Shown piece after piece: positions 25,800 through 34,272 of a DNA stretch of 64,000 nucleotides. Under the pieces are notes generated by a model. The model did no database searches and was not told the DNA's origin. It saw only the letters and a list, made by a program, of their open reading frames with translations. Each line of letters opens with the position of its first letter. Position 1 is the stretch's first letter. Both the position numbers and the translations under genes were made by a program. Source of the stretch: ASV31 sp965229765 (GTDB lineage: Bacteria; Pseudomonadota; Alphaproteobacteria; Rhodobacterales; Rhodobacteraceae); contig CBDDJT010000002.1 in the NCBI GenBank assembly GCA_965229765.1, positions 124,001 to 188,000 on the forward strand, given 5' to 3'.

Positions 25800-27013
25800 C
25801 GCTGGCTCCGCTCCGCCGTCCTGCCTGTCGGCCGCACCTCGCCGTAGACGAAGGCACCGACCCACGCAACACTGTGTACCGCGCTGACCAGAGACACCAC
25901 CACCAGCGCGCCCGTCCCCGACAGCGTACCGCCCCAGATCAGCCCCGACACCCCCGCCATCACCGCCAACATGCTCAGTTCGATGACGAAGATGCGCCGC
26001 TGTGTCCCCAGTGCATCGAACACCCGGTCAAGCCATCCCGCGCACAGGAACGTCACCGCCCAGGGATACATGATCGGCAGATAGGCCAGCGCCGCCTCCC
26101 ATGACGGATCGAAACCGCGCACCAAGGGTGCCAGCAGGCCGGGAAACAGCAGAGGCGCCATCAGGACAGGGGCAGAGGCGAAGACCCCGATCACCAGAAC
26201 ACGGAACCGGTTGGGAATATCGGCCCGGCGCTTGTTCACCTCTATCAGGCCCACGATCCGCAGCGCCGCGATCAGGAAGTTCAGCGGCGAAAGCGCCAGC
26301 CGGTTGGCCGCAAGAAACCCGCTGGCCATGACGGCGGGCAGCATCGCCTCGATCGCGATCAGCGGCAGGCGCCCGGTGGCCATGCCGATAAAGCTGTTGG
26401 GAAAGCTGTAGGTCAGGATCTTGCGGGCCCGCCGGAAACTGCGGCGCGGCGCGCGCCACAGCCCGTCCAGCATTCGCAATCTCACCCGGCCCCGGATCAC
26501 GACACCCAGATAGCCGACCGAAACCAGCCCGTGCAGCAGGTTGGCAAGCACGAAGAGCGCGGCAATCGCCCCGCCGGGCACAACGGCACTCAGCCCCAGC
26601 GCCACGGCATTCTTGGCGATATTGCTTAGCTCGAAGGCCGCGACGCCGCGCTGGCGCGCCACAGCATAGGCCCGCACGATCCCCTGAAGCGACAAGGACG
26701 CCCCATAAGCCAGCGCCCAGGGAAGCCGGCCCTCCCCGCCGGGCAGGATCAGCGCCAGAGGCAGCAGAACCGCACAGAACAGCCCCAGCAAGACCAGCGA
26801 CACGCCCATGAAATAGCGCTGTCGGCTGCGCTGCAATTCGACCTGGATCTGATAATCCAGCCGAAGCGTCAGCACGGGCAGCACAAGCTGCCCGATCAGC
26901 ATGATGAAGACGAACCCCGCGAACGCCGCCGTGTCCGCGAACACAAGGAACGCGACAAGCGGTGCCATGTTCGACACCTGGCTGACCACCAGGATCGGGA
27001 AAAGCCGGATCAT
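25796..27013 (-). CDS. Polysaccharide flippase (Wzx-like, MATE/MOP superfamily)
   Basis: 405 aa, about 12 membrane segments spread evenly. Expected to flip lipid-linked repeat units across the inner membrane. Features: PNSFIGMATGRLPLIAIEAMLPAVMASGFLAANRLALSP in the middle and an N-terminal segment starting MIRLFPILVVSQVSN. ATG 27013 is used; the preceding gene ends at 27024 and no strong ribosome-binding site is visible, so translation may be coupled. Its stop overlaps the GTG of the polymerase gene by 4 bp, as expected for Wzx and Wzy partners. Confidence 0.85.
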   Translation of the reverse strand: MIRLFPILVVSQVSNMAPLVAFLVFADTAAFAGFVFIMLIGQLVLPVLTLRLDYQIQVELQRSRQRYFMGVSLVLLGLFCAVLLPLALILPGGEGRLPWALAYGASLSLQGIVRAYAVARQRGVAAFELSNIAKNAVALGLSAVVPGGAIAALFVLANLLHGLVSVGYLGVVIRGRVRLRMLDGLWRAPRRSFRRARKILTYSFPNSFIGMATGRLPLIAIEAMLPAVMASGFLAANRLALSPLNFLIAALRIVGLIEVNKRRADIPNRFRVLVIGVFASAPVLMAPLLFPGLLAPLVRGFDPSWEAALAYLPIMYPWAVTFLCAGWLDRVFDALGTQRRIFVIELSMLAVMAGVSGLIWGGTLSGTGALVVVSLVSAVHSVAWVGAFVYGEVRPTGRTAERSQR

Positions 27014-27023
27014 CGGCGGCGTA

Positions 27024-28247
27024 TCAAGGCTCGATCTCCAGCCCGTCCAGCATCGCCATGAGCGCATCATTGTCGGGCGCCTCGATCACGATCATCCCGT
27101 TGTAGATGATCGTGGACATCGCGAAATCCTCCAGCGTGGCGTCAAAGATCGCCCGGGGGTGACGCGCGGCGATGCGTTTCAGCACCGGGGCCTCTTCGGG
27201 CCGGGTCGCGAAGAACTGCATCAGCGCGATCGGCTTGCGCTCGAACGGCAACTCCAGCCGCCGCACGAAGCTGGCAACATGCTGCTGCGCGAAATCCATT
27301 CCCGACGCCCGCGTCATGAACCGCTCATACCCCATGCGGTTGGCGAAATCGATGGGCAGGAACTCTCCCTCCCGGTGGCGGATTTCCACGTGCCAAGCCC
27401 CGTTCTTCACGGCAGAGGCATCCAGAATCCGATACGCGGCCTCTTCCAGCGCCTTCAGGAAGGCGGGGTCGTGGGCGGGATTGAAATGGAAATACTTGGG
27501 CGGGAACATCTCGCCGTAGCGTTCATATTTTTCCTTGATGATGGCGATCATCCGGTGGTGCCCGTCGCGCGACACACCCTCGATGTCGAACTGCTCGCCG
27601 TCCACGTATTCCTCGAAGAAATCGGCAGATCCGTCGCGCGTCGCGGCCACCGTGGCGGCATCGGCGTTGGCCTCGATATAGGCGACGCCCTTCGATCCCG
27701 TACCCGACAGCGGCTTGCGCACCATCGGCAGGCCGGCTAGGTCCTCTGGCCGCTCGGAAAAGCCTTGCTGCGGCAGACCCGCGGCCGCGATGGTCTGGCG
27801 CCACGCCAGCTTGTCATTGGCCAGCCGCGCGACCTCGGCCCCGCATGAAATCACCCCAAGCGCTTCCGCCACCCGGACCTGGGCGGGCAGGATGATGTGC
27901 TTGATCGAAATGATCACCGCCTCGACGGGCAAGGGCCGCAGCCGTTCGATGACCTTGTCGGTATCGGTCAGAGGATCAAGGCGGATCAGGTAATGGGCAT
28001 AGACCATCTCCTGCAACACCGGATCGGGCGACACCAGAAGCACCCGCAGCCCAAGGCTGTTTGCGGCGCGCGCCGCGGAATAGGAATGCCCCGCCCTGCC
28101 CTGCGACAGGATCACAACGACCGGACGGCCGCCGCCGCGCAGGAACAGCCGCGTGCGCAACGACAGTGCCAGCGCCAGGAGCGAGGCCAGCCACCGCACG
28201 TGCACCAGCTTTCGCGCGATGCGAAGCATCATCACCCGCGGGCTCAT
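27024..28247 (-). CDS. ATP-grasp domain protein in polysaccharide cluster
   Basis: 407 aa. ATP-grasp ligases join a carboxylate to an amine through an acyl phosphate. Seen: a basic, hydrophobic N-terminal stretch (about 5-35) that may touch the membrane, a pre-ATP-grasp nucleotide-like domain, the flexible glycine loop VRKPLSGTGSKGV, FFEEYVDGEQFDIEGV, and the Mg-binding C-terminal part WHVEIRHREGEFLPIDFANRMG. The place in a locus that makes a uronic acid suggests it amidates or aminoacylates a sugar carboxylate, but that is inference. Its ATG overlaps the upstream glycosyltransferase stop as ATGA. Confidence 0.85.
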   Translation of the reverse strand: MSPRVMMLRIARKLVHVRWLASLLALALSLRTRLFLRGGGRPVVVILSQGRAGHSYSAARAANSLGLRVLLVSPDPVLQEMVYAHYLIRLDPLTDTDKVIERLRPLPVEAVIISIKHIILPAQVRVAEALGVISCGAEVARLANDKLAWRQTIAAAGLPQQGFSERPEDLAGLPMVRKPLSGTGSKGVAYIEANADAATVAATRDGSADFFEEYVDGEQFDIEGVSRDGHHRMIAIIKEKYERYGEMFPPKYFHFNPAHDPAFLKALEEAAYRILDASAVKNGAWHVEIRHREGEFLPIDFANRMGYERFMTRASGMDFAQQHVASFVRRLELPFERKPIALMQFFATRPEEAPVLKRIAARHPRAIFDATLEDFAMSTIIYNGMIVIEAPDNDALMAMLDGLEIEP

Positions 28248-29473
28248 GCCCCGTCTCCCTTGCGGGCCGCGACAGCCCCCTCCAGCACGGCAGCGAACCG
28301 CTGCGCAAGCCCGTCCCATTCATGTTCCGCCATGACGAAGGCGCGCCCCCGGCGTCCCATCTCTTCCAACTCCTCCACAGGCCGGGCGGCCAGATTCAGC
28401 ATCGCGTCGGCCAGCGCCTCGGGGTCCTCGGGCACCACGCCCAGCCCCGCGCCCGCCGCCGTGACGGGATCGTTCGGCGAATTGACGCAGAAAAGCGTAG
28501 GCCGGGCCGCCAGCAGGTAATCGAACAACTTGTTGGGGCTCACCCCATGGGCAAAGGTCGGCACGCGCTTGAGATGCAGGATACAGGCATCCGCGCGGGC
28601 CAGTTCGGCCTGCACCTGCGATTTCGGCACCGGATCGTCGAACACCACGTTCGTCACCTCCAGCTCGCGCGCCAGCTGCATCAGCCCGGCCTTCTTCGGT
28701 CCGTCTCCCAGAAGGCGCAGACCAATGCGCATTCCGCCCGGACGTTCCGCCACCAGTTTCGCCGCGCGCACCAGCGTGTCGAGCCCGTTCGCGACACCAT
28801 GCGCGCCCGCGAAGATAAACGTGAATTGCTCGCCGCGCGGCATCGGCGTCACGTCTGGCGCAAGGTCCAGATCGACGCCGTTGGGAATCACCGTCATCCG
28901 CGCCGGATCGCCCCCGGACGCGGTGATCCAGCCCTCGGACCCCGGCAGCAGCGTGACGATGTGATCGGCACTGCGGTACAGGTATTTCTCGACCTGCCGC
29001 AGGATCAGCCAGCCGGGATGCCAGTCGCTCCACCCGGCAAGGTCACGCGCGGACAGCGGCCAGAGATCGCGGATCTCCAGCACCAGCGGAATGCCCCGCC
29101 GCCTGGCCTGGATGGTGGCCGCCAGCGCGGCGAACGGCGCGGGCGAAGAGGCGATGATCGCGTCCCAGCCTGCGCCCTCGGCTTCCATCGCGCGCATCCG
29201 CGCAGCGACCGCCCGGCCGAACCCAACCATGTTCAGCGCACGTTCGGGAATCGACCGCCCGCGCTGCCCGCTGTCGAGCCAGACAAAGCGCACGCCATCC
29301 AGCGTTTCCTCGTCCACGTCCGATACTGTCTGCGTGCCGGAATAGCTGTAGCGAGAGGCGATTACGGTCACGTTGTGGCCCATCCGTACAAGCCGGCGGG
29401 CAAGCGCAAAGTGCCGCGTTCCCCCGGCGCTGCTGGGCGGCAGCGCATATTGATGCACCAACAGGATGTTCAT
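28244..29473 (-). CDS. Glycosyltransferase family 4 (WbuB-like)
   Basis: 409 aa GT-B fold. N-terminal MNILLVHQYALPPSSAGGTRH with the glycine-rich acceptor loop, VLEIRDLWPLSARDL in the middle, then the nucleotide-sugar domain with NGVDLD, FAGAHGVANGLDTLVRAA and LGDGPKK. The overall pattern is that of WbuB-type glycosyltransferases, which transfer amino sugars such as N-acetyl-L-fucosamine. Cytosolic face of the inner membrane. ATG 29473 starts the conserved N terminus. First gene of the five-gene minus-strand run ending at 23429, and divergent from the initiating sugar transferase gene across 138 bp. Confidence 0.9.
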   Translation of the reverse strand: MNILLVHQYALPPSSAGGTRHFALARRLVRMGHNVTVIASRYSYSGTQTVSDVDEETLDGVRFVWLDSGQRGRSIPERALNMVGFGRAVAARMRAMEAEGAGWDAIIASSPAPFAALAATIQARRRGIPLVLEIRDLWPLSARDLAGWSDWHPGWLILRQVEKYLYRSADHIVTLLPGSEGWITASGGDPARMTVIPNGVDLDLAPDVTPMPRGEQFTFIFAGAHGVANGLDTLVRAAKLVAERPGGMRIGLRLLGDGPKKAGLMQLARELEVTNVVFDDPVPKSQVQAELARADACILHLKRVPTFAHGVSPNKLFDYLLAARPTLFCVNSPNDPVTAAGAGLGVVPEDPEALADAMLNLAARPVEELEEMGRRGRAFVMAEHEWDGLAQRFAAVLEGAVAARKGDGA

Positions 29474-29507
29474 CGGGCAGATCCGTCCGTCATGGCCGTG
29501 GCGCGCT

Positions 29508-29536
29508 TTGACATGCCTCGCCGCCGGGTTGCAATA
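29508..29536 (+). promoter_or_regulatory. Possible promoter for the initiating sugar transferase
   Basis: A perfect -35 TTGACA at 29508-29513 in the divergent spacer, with GCAATA 17 nt further (29531-29536). The -10 is poor, so the call is tentative. Confidence 0.3.
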
Positions 29537-29611
29537 GGCATTCATGGCGGTTCCCATTGCGCCGCCGCTCTGCTACGCAGCCGCCACCTGTCAATGGGCG
29601 GAACCCAGCGC

Positions 29612-30220
29612 ATGTATCGGCCCGCAAAGCGGCTCTTCGACATCCTGGTTGCGGCGGCGTCACTGCTTGTGCTGTCGCCCGTTCTGGCCGTGCTTGCGGT
29701 GCAGATCGCGCGAAAGATGGGCCGCCCGGTGCTGTTCGTTCAGGTGCGTCCCGGAAAGGATGCAAAGCCCTTCCCGATGCTCAAGTTCCGCACCATGCGC
29801 GACGCAGTGGATGCAGACGGGACGCCTCTGCCGGACGCCGAACGCCTTACGCCCTTCGGCGCATGGCTGCGCGCCACCAGCCTCGACGAACTGCCGGAAC
29901 TCTGGAATGTGCTGCGCGGAGAGATGAGCCTTGTGGGCCCCCGCCCGCTTCTGATGGAATATCTTCCCCTCTACTCGCCCGAACAGTCCCGCCGTCACGA
30001 GGTGCGCCCGGGCATTACCGGCTGGGCCCAGATCAACGGGCGCAACGCCATCACATGGGACCAGAAGTTCGCCCATGATATCTGGTACGTGGACAACGCA
30101 AGCTTCCGGCTCGACCTGCGGATTCTCGTCGGCACAGTAAAAAAGGTTCTGGCGCGTGCCGATATCGACGATGCCGGCGGCGTGGGCCAGGAAAAGTTCG
30201 GCGGCAACGACGCAGGCTGA
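29612..30220 (+). CDS. Initiating sugar transferase (phosphoglycosyl transferase, PglC/WcaJ type)
   Basis: 202 aa, the short monotopic form. Transfers a sugar 1-phosphate to undecaprenyl phosphate to start repeat-unit synthesis on the cytosolic membrane face. One N-terminal membrane segment (about 8-32, RLFDILVAAASLLVLSPVLA), then VRPGKDAKPFPMLKFRTM, the catalytic-region ATSLDELPELWNVLRGEMSLVGPRP, and RHEVRPGITGWAQINGRNAI. ATG 29612 has GGCGGAA about 9 nt upstream; the in-frame ATG at 29594 lacks one. It is the only plus-strand gene in the cluster, so it is regulated apart from its partners, and ends 10 bp from the convergent WbpE-like gene. Confidence 0.93.
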   Translation: MYRPAKRLFDILVAAASLLVLSPVLAVLAVQIARKMGRPVLFVQVRPGKDAKPFPMLKFRTMRDAVDADGTPLPDAERLTPFGAWLRATSLDELPELWNVLRGEMSLVGPRPLLMEYLPLYSPEQSRRHEVRPGITGWAQINGRNAITWDQKFAHDIWYVDNASFRLDLRILVGTVKKVLARADIDDAGGVGQEKFGGNDAG

Positions 30221-30229
30221 CGGGCGCGT

Positions 30230-31363
30230 TCAGCCCTTGGCGAGCGCCGCGCGCAGCAGGCCGATCACCCGGTCCTGGTCGCTTTCGTCCAGATACGGAT
30301 GCATGGGCAGCGACAGGACGCGCTGCGCCAGCGCCTCTGACACCGGCAGCCCGTCGGGATCGGCGGGGAACCCGGCATAGGCGGTCTGGCGATGCAGCGG
30401 CAGCGGATAATAGACGTTCGTCGGCACGCCCTCGGCCTTCAGCGCCTCGGCCACGCGGGTCCGCTGGCCCGCATCGGCCAACTTGATCGTGTACTGCGCC
30501 CAGACAGACCGGCTTTCATTGCCCACCACCGGCGTCTCGGTCACGTCCGAAAGCCCGTCGGTATAGCGCCGCGCCACGACCTGCCGCGCCTCGATCTCGT
30601 CGCCGTAGATCGCCAGCTTTTCAAGCAGGATCGCCGCCTGCAACGTGTCCAGACGGGAATTCATGCCGATCCGCACGTTGTCGTACTTGTCCGCGCCCTT
30701 GCCGTGGAAGCGGTAACTGCGCAACAGATCCGCCCATTCGTCGTTCTCGGTGAAGACCGCGCCGCCGTCGCCGTAACAGCCCAAAGGCTTTGCGGGAAAG
30801 AAAGAGGTCGTCGCGAAATCGCCGATGGCCCCTGTCACGCGCCCCTTGTAGGTGGCGCCATATCCCTGAGCGCTGTCGGCGATCACCGCCACCCCCTCGG
30901 CCCGCGCGATGGCCTCGATCGCGTCATAGTCGGCGGGCAGGCCGAACAGGTCCACAGGGATCACCGCGCGCGGCGTCAGCCCCGCGCCCCTGGCCCAGGC
31001 AATGGCGCGCTCAAGGCTGGCGGGGTCCATGTTGAAGCTGACGGGGTCCACGTCGACGAAGACCGGCACCGCGCCAAGGCTCGGGACCACCTCGGCGGTG
31101 GCGGCAAAGGTGAAGGACGGGCAGAACACCGCATCGCCGGTGCGCACCTTGAGCACCATAAGCGGCAGCAGCAATGCGTCGGTGCCGTTTGCGCAGCCGA
31201 CGCAATGCCTCGCGCCGGAAAACGCCTCCAGCCCGCGCTCCAGTTCTGCCACCTCGGGCCCCATGATGTAGGCGCCATGCGCCAGCACCTTGGCGATGCG
31301 CGCGTCAATGCGGTCCTTGATGCGCGCCTGCTGGGCGGCAAGGTCTATGAAGGACAGGCTCAT
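30230..31363 (-). CDS. wbpE: WbpE-like aminotransferase (UDP-3-keto-GlcNAcA aminotransferase)
   Basis: 377 aa DegT-family PLP enzyme. Expected to aminate the 3-keto group of UDP-2-acetamido-3-keto-glucuronate using glutamate. Schiff-base Lys192 in TSFFPAKPLGCYGDGG, ADSAQGYGATYKGR around 162-175, and the N-terminal MSLSFIDLAAQQARIKDRI typical of WbpE. Start ATG 31363 has GAGGGGTGA ahead. Four bp downstream of wbpD on the minus strand; with wbpA, wbpB and wbpD the whole pathway is in one operon. The name rests on gene order plus motif agreement. Confidence 0.9.
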   Translation of the reverse strand: MSLSFIDLAAQQARIKDRIDARIAKVLAHGAYIMGPEVAELERGLEAFSGARHCVGCANGTDALLLPLMVLKVRTGDAVFCPSFTFAATAEVVPSLGAVPVFVDVDPVSFNMDPASLERAIAWARGAGLTPRAVIPVDLFGLPADYDAIEAIARAEGVAVIADSAQGYGATYKGRVTGAIGDFATTSFFPAKPLGCYGDGGAVFTENDEWADLLRSYRFHGKGADKYDNVRIGMNSRLDTLQAAILLEKLAIYGDEIEARQVVARRYTDGLSDVTETPVVGNESRSVWAQYTIKLADAGQRTRVAEALKAEGVPTNVYYPLPLHRQTAYAGFPADPDGLPVSEALAQRVLSLPMHPYLDESDQDRVIGLLRAALAKG

Positions 31364-31367
31364 GGTG

Positions 31368-31940
31368 TCACCCCTCGACCGGGCGCAGCGTGCCGCCCGT
31401 TTCCTCGTATCTCTGACCTGTGCGCGGGCAGACCAGGTCCGGCCCCAGCCGTTCACCCGTCGCCGACACCCAGCCGATCCGCCGCGCCGGAACCCCGGCG
31501 ACCAGCGCGTAATCGGGCACGTCATGCGTCACCACGGCGCCGGCGGCGACCATCGCATAGGCGCCTATCGTGTTGCCGCAGACCACGGTGGCATTGGCCC
31601 CGATCGTGGCACCGCGCCGCACCAGCGTCGGCGCGAATTCGTCCTTGCGCTCGACATGGGCACGCGGCGTCAGCACGTTGGTGAAGACGCAGGACGGCCC
31701 GCAGAACACGTCCTCTTCCAGCGTCACGCCCCGGTAGATCGCCACGTTGTTCTGCACCTTGCAGCCATCGCCCAGCGTCACGTCCGGCCCGACCATCGCG
31801 TTCTGCCCCAGGATGCAGCGCGCCCCGATCCGGCAGTTCGGCAGCACATGCACGAAATGCCAGATCTTCGCGCCCGCGCCGATCTCTGCCGGTTCGTCCA
31901 CATAGGCGCTTTCATGCACGAAGGCTGTGGGGTGGATCAT
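31368..31940 (-). CDS. wbpD: WbpD-like N-acetyltransferase (left-handed beta-helix)
   Basis: 190 aa. Hexapeptide-repeat acetyltransferase expected to acetylate the 3-amino group to give UDP-2,3-diacetamido-2,3-dideoxyglucuronate. Successive hexapeptides include AEIGAGAKIWHFVHV, ARCILGQNAMVGPDV, KVQNNVAIYRGV and GATIGANATVVCGNTIGAYAMVAAGAVV, spanning about 15-150. The C-terminal tail has CPRTGQRYEE, common in this group. ATG overlaps the wbpB stop by 4 bp (ATGA). Trimeric cytosolic enzyme by family. Confidence 0.92.
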   Translation of the reverse strand: MIHPTAFVHESAYVDEPAEIGAGAKIWHFVHVLPNCRIGARCILGQNAMVGPDVTLGDGCKVQNNVAIYRGVTLEEDVFCGPSCVFTNVLTPRAHVERKDEFAPTLVRRGATIGANATVVCGNTIGAYAMVAAGAVVTHDVPDYALVAGVPARRIGWVSATGERLGPDLVCPRTGQRYEETGGTLRPVEG

Positions 31941-32890
31941 GCCGTGGCCAGGATACGCCCGATGTCGGGGTGCTGCTCGCCACGGCCCGGCTCCAGCGCG
32001 GCAGTGCGGATATGGCTGACCACCTCGATCGAGGGGCGCACCAGCTCCAGCCCAAAGCCCTGCCCCGCCAGCACGCTGCGATAGCTTTCCGTGTGCAGGT
32101 CGGTGAACCCGCCCGAGAACTCCACCTCTTCGCCATCCACGGTGATCGAGCGATAGGTGGTCTGACCGGCGGGCGTCTGCGGCGGCAGATGCGCGCGGTT
32201 GATCGACAGAACCCAGCGCACACGCGCTTTTTCGTATTCAAGGTATCCCGCCGCCGCGTCTGCGGCCCGATGATGCACGATGTTGGACTTCAACGACCCG
32301 AAGACGAAGGACAGCATGTCGTAGAAATGCACGCCGATGTTGGTGGCGATCCCGCCCGACTTTGCGCCAACGCCCTTCCATGACGAATGATACCAGGCCC
32401 CTCGCGATGTGAAGTAGCCCAGGTCCACCTCATGCACCCGGTCCGCCGGCCCCGCCGCGATCCGGTCCCGCAGCGCAAGGATCGCCGGATGCAGCCGCAA
32501 TTGCAGGATCGTGTTCACCTTGCGGCCCGTGTCTTCCTGCAACCGCGCAAGATCGTCGAGGTCATCCGGCTCCAGCACCAGCGGCTTTTCGCAGATCGCG
32601 TCCGCCCCGGCGCGCAACGCGGCACCGATATGCGCCTTGTGCAGATAGTTGGGCGAACAGATCGCGACGTAGTCGATGCCCCGCCCGGCACGGCGCAGAC
32701 CGTGCATATGCGCTTCGAACTGCTCGAACTCGGTATGGAAGGCCGCATCGGGGAAATGCTGATCCATGATCCCGACGGAATCGTTGATGTCAAATGCCAG
32801 CTCCAGCCGCCCGCCTGTCTCGGCGATCGCCTTCATGTGTCGCGGCGCGATGTAGCCCGCGGCGCCGACAAGGGCATAGGTGGCGGTCAT
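31937..32890 (-). CDS. wbpB: WbpB-like oxidoreductase (UDP-GlcNAcA 3-dehydrogenase, Gfo/Idh/MocA)
   Basis: 317 aa. NAD-dependent oxidation of the C3 hydroxyl of UDP-N-acetylglucosaminuronate. N-terminal Rossmann motif GAAGYIAPRHMKAI (9-22), the family motif ICEKPLVLEPDD near 98-109, and the C-terminal substrate domain with GGIATNIGVHFYDMLSFVFG near 178-197, containing the catalytic histidine. The close fit to WbpB proteins (GYIAPRHMKAI, DINDSVGIMD) makes this one of the firmest calls in the cluster. Sits 16 bp after wbpA. Confidence 0.93.
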   Translation of the reverse strand: MTATYALVGAAGYIAPRHMKAIAETGGRLELAFDINDSVGIMDQHFPDAAFHTEFEQFEAHMHGLRRAGRGIDYVAICSPNYLHKAHIGAALRAGADAICEKPLVLEPDDLDDLARLQEDTGRKVNTILQLRLHPAILALRDRIAAGPADRVHEVDLGYFTSRGAWYHSSWKGVGAKSGGIATNIGVHFYDMLSFVFGSLKSNIVHHRAADAAAGYLEYEKARVRWVLSINRAHLPPQTPAGQTTYRSITVDGEEVEFSGGFTDLHTESYRSVLAGQGFGLELVRPSIEVVSHIRTAALEPGRGEQHPDIGRILATA

Positions 32891-32906
32891 GGCTGTCTCT
32901 CTCCCC

Positions 32907-34193
32907 TCAGGCGCGGCGCAGGTTCGCGCCGTCCTCGCGGTACTTGCCGCGCGTGTCGACCAGCAAACGGGCGTGCTGGCGGATCATGTCATAGTCGAAG
33001 CCCGAGTGATCGGTCAAAAGCACCACCACGTCATGCGACGCCACGCTTTCGGGCGTCAGCTCGACGGAACTCAGCTCAAAGCTGTGCTGCCGCATCTTTG
33101 GGAACACCGGCACGTTCGGGTCCGAATAGGCCACTTCGGCCCCCCAGTCGCGCAGATGCTCCATCACGAAGACCGACGGGCTCTCGCGCATGTCGTCGAC
33201 GTCGCGCTTGTAGGCGATCCCCAGCGCCAGCACCTTCGCGCCCTTCAGCGACTTGCCCTCTTCGTTCAGGGCCCGCACGATCTTGTCGACCACGAATTGG
33301 GGCATTCCGGCGTTGATCTCGCCCGCCAGTTCGATGAAGCGCGTGTGCAGCCCGTATTCCCGCGCCTTCCAGGTCAGGTAGAACGGGTCGATCGGGATGC
33401 AGTGCCCGCCGATCCCGGGTCCCGGGTAATAGGGGGTAAAGCCGAAAGGCTTGGTCGCCGCCGCGTCCACCGCCTCGAACAGGTTCAGGCCCATGGCGTC
33501 GGCCACCACCTTCATCTCGTTCATCAGACCGATGTTCACGGACCGCTGGATATTCTCCAGAAGCTTCACCAATTCCGCCAGCCGGGTGGAGCTGACCGGC
33601 ACCACACGGTCGATGAACGCCTCGTACAGCGCCACGCCCGCCGCAAGGCAGGCCGGCGTATGCCCGCCCACCACCTTTGGGATCGTCCGCGTGGTGAAAT
33701 GCGCGTTGCCCGGATCCTCGCGCTCGGGCGAATAGACGAGGAACACATCCTCGCCCACCGTCAGCCCGGCGGCATCCACGTAGGGCTTCAGCACCTCGTC
33801 CGTCGTCCCCGGCCATGTCGTGCTTTCCAGCGAGATCATCTGCCCCCGGCGCAGGTGGGGCGCGATCGTCTCCATCGTCGCGACGATGAACGACAGGTCA
33901 GGCTCGCGGAACTTGTTCAGCGGCGTCGGCACACAGATCACCAGCGCGTCGCACTCGCCCGCGCGCGAGAAATCCGTGGTCGCCTCGAACCCGGCAGCGC
34001 GCATCGCCGCGATCTCGGCATCGGGGATGTGCTTGATCGCGCTCTTGCCGGCGTTAAGGCCCGCCACACGGTCGGGGTCGATATCGAACCCCAGCACCGT
34101 CTTGCCAACTTCGGAAATCCTCAGCGACAACGGGATGCCCACATACCCAAGCCCGATGATCCCGATACGATCGAACGTCATACTGCCCGCCAC
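32907..34193 (-). CDS. wbpA: WbpA-like nucleotide-sugar dehydrogenase (UDP-GlcNAc 6-dehydrogenase)
   Basis: 428 aa. Two-step NAD-dependent oxidation of the C6 hydroxyl of a UDP-sugar to the carboxylate, here probably UDP-GlcNAc to UDP-GlcNAcA. Rossmann motif GLGYVGIPL (14-22), ENIQRSVNIGLMNEM in the middle helix, and catalytic Cys265 in GGHCIPIDP. The GTG at 34193 is chosen because AGGAG lies 7 nt upstream; ATG 34181 (MTFDRIG) and a longer frame from 34232 lack such a site. First gene of wbpA-wbpB-wbpD-wbpE. Confidence 0.92.
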   Translation of the reverse strand: MAGSMTFDRIGIIGLGYVGIPLSLRISEVGKTVLGFDIDPDRVAGLNAGKSAIKHIPDAEIAAMRAAGFEATTDFSRAGECDALVICVPTPLNKFREPDLSFIVATMETIAPHLRRGQMISLESTTWPGTTDEVLKPYVDAAGLTVGEDVFLVYSPEREDPGNAHFTTRTIPKVVGGHTPACLAAGVALYEAFIDRVVPVSSTRLAELVKLLENIQRSVNIGLMNEMKVVADAMGLNLFEAVDAAATKPFGFTPYYPGPGIGGHCIPIDPFYLTWKAREYGLHTRFIELAGEINAGMPQFVVDKIVRALNEEGKSLKGAKVLALGIAYKRDVDDMRESPSVFVMEHLRDWGAEVAYSDPNVPVFPKMRQHSFELSSVELTPESVASHDVVVLLTDHSGFDYDMIRQHARLLVDTRGKYREDGANLRRA

Positions 34194-34272
34194 GGCCCAA
34201 CTCCTGTCGTTTCCGCGTGGGTCATACCGCACGGACGGCCATGCGCAAGCCGTTCATGCCCCGCCCGCGCCC

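Noticed and set aside
28061..29611. Long N-terminal extension of the initiating sugar transferase
   Set aside because: The extension is antisense to the glycosyltransferase gene. The conserved protein begins at 29612 with a good ribosome-binding site.
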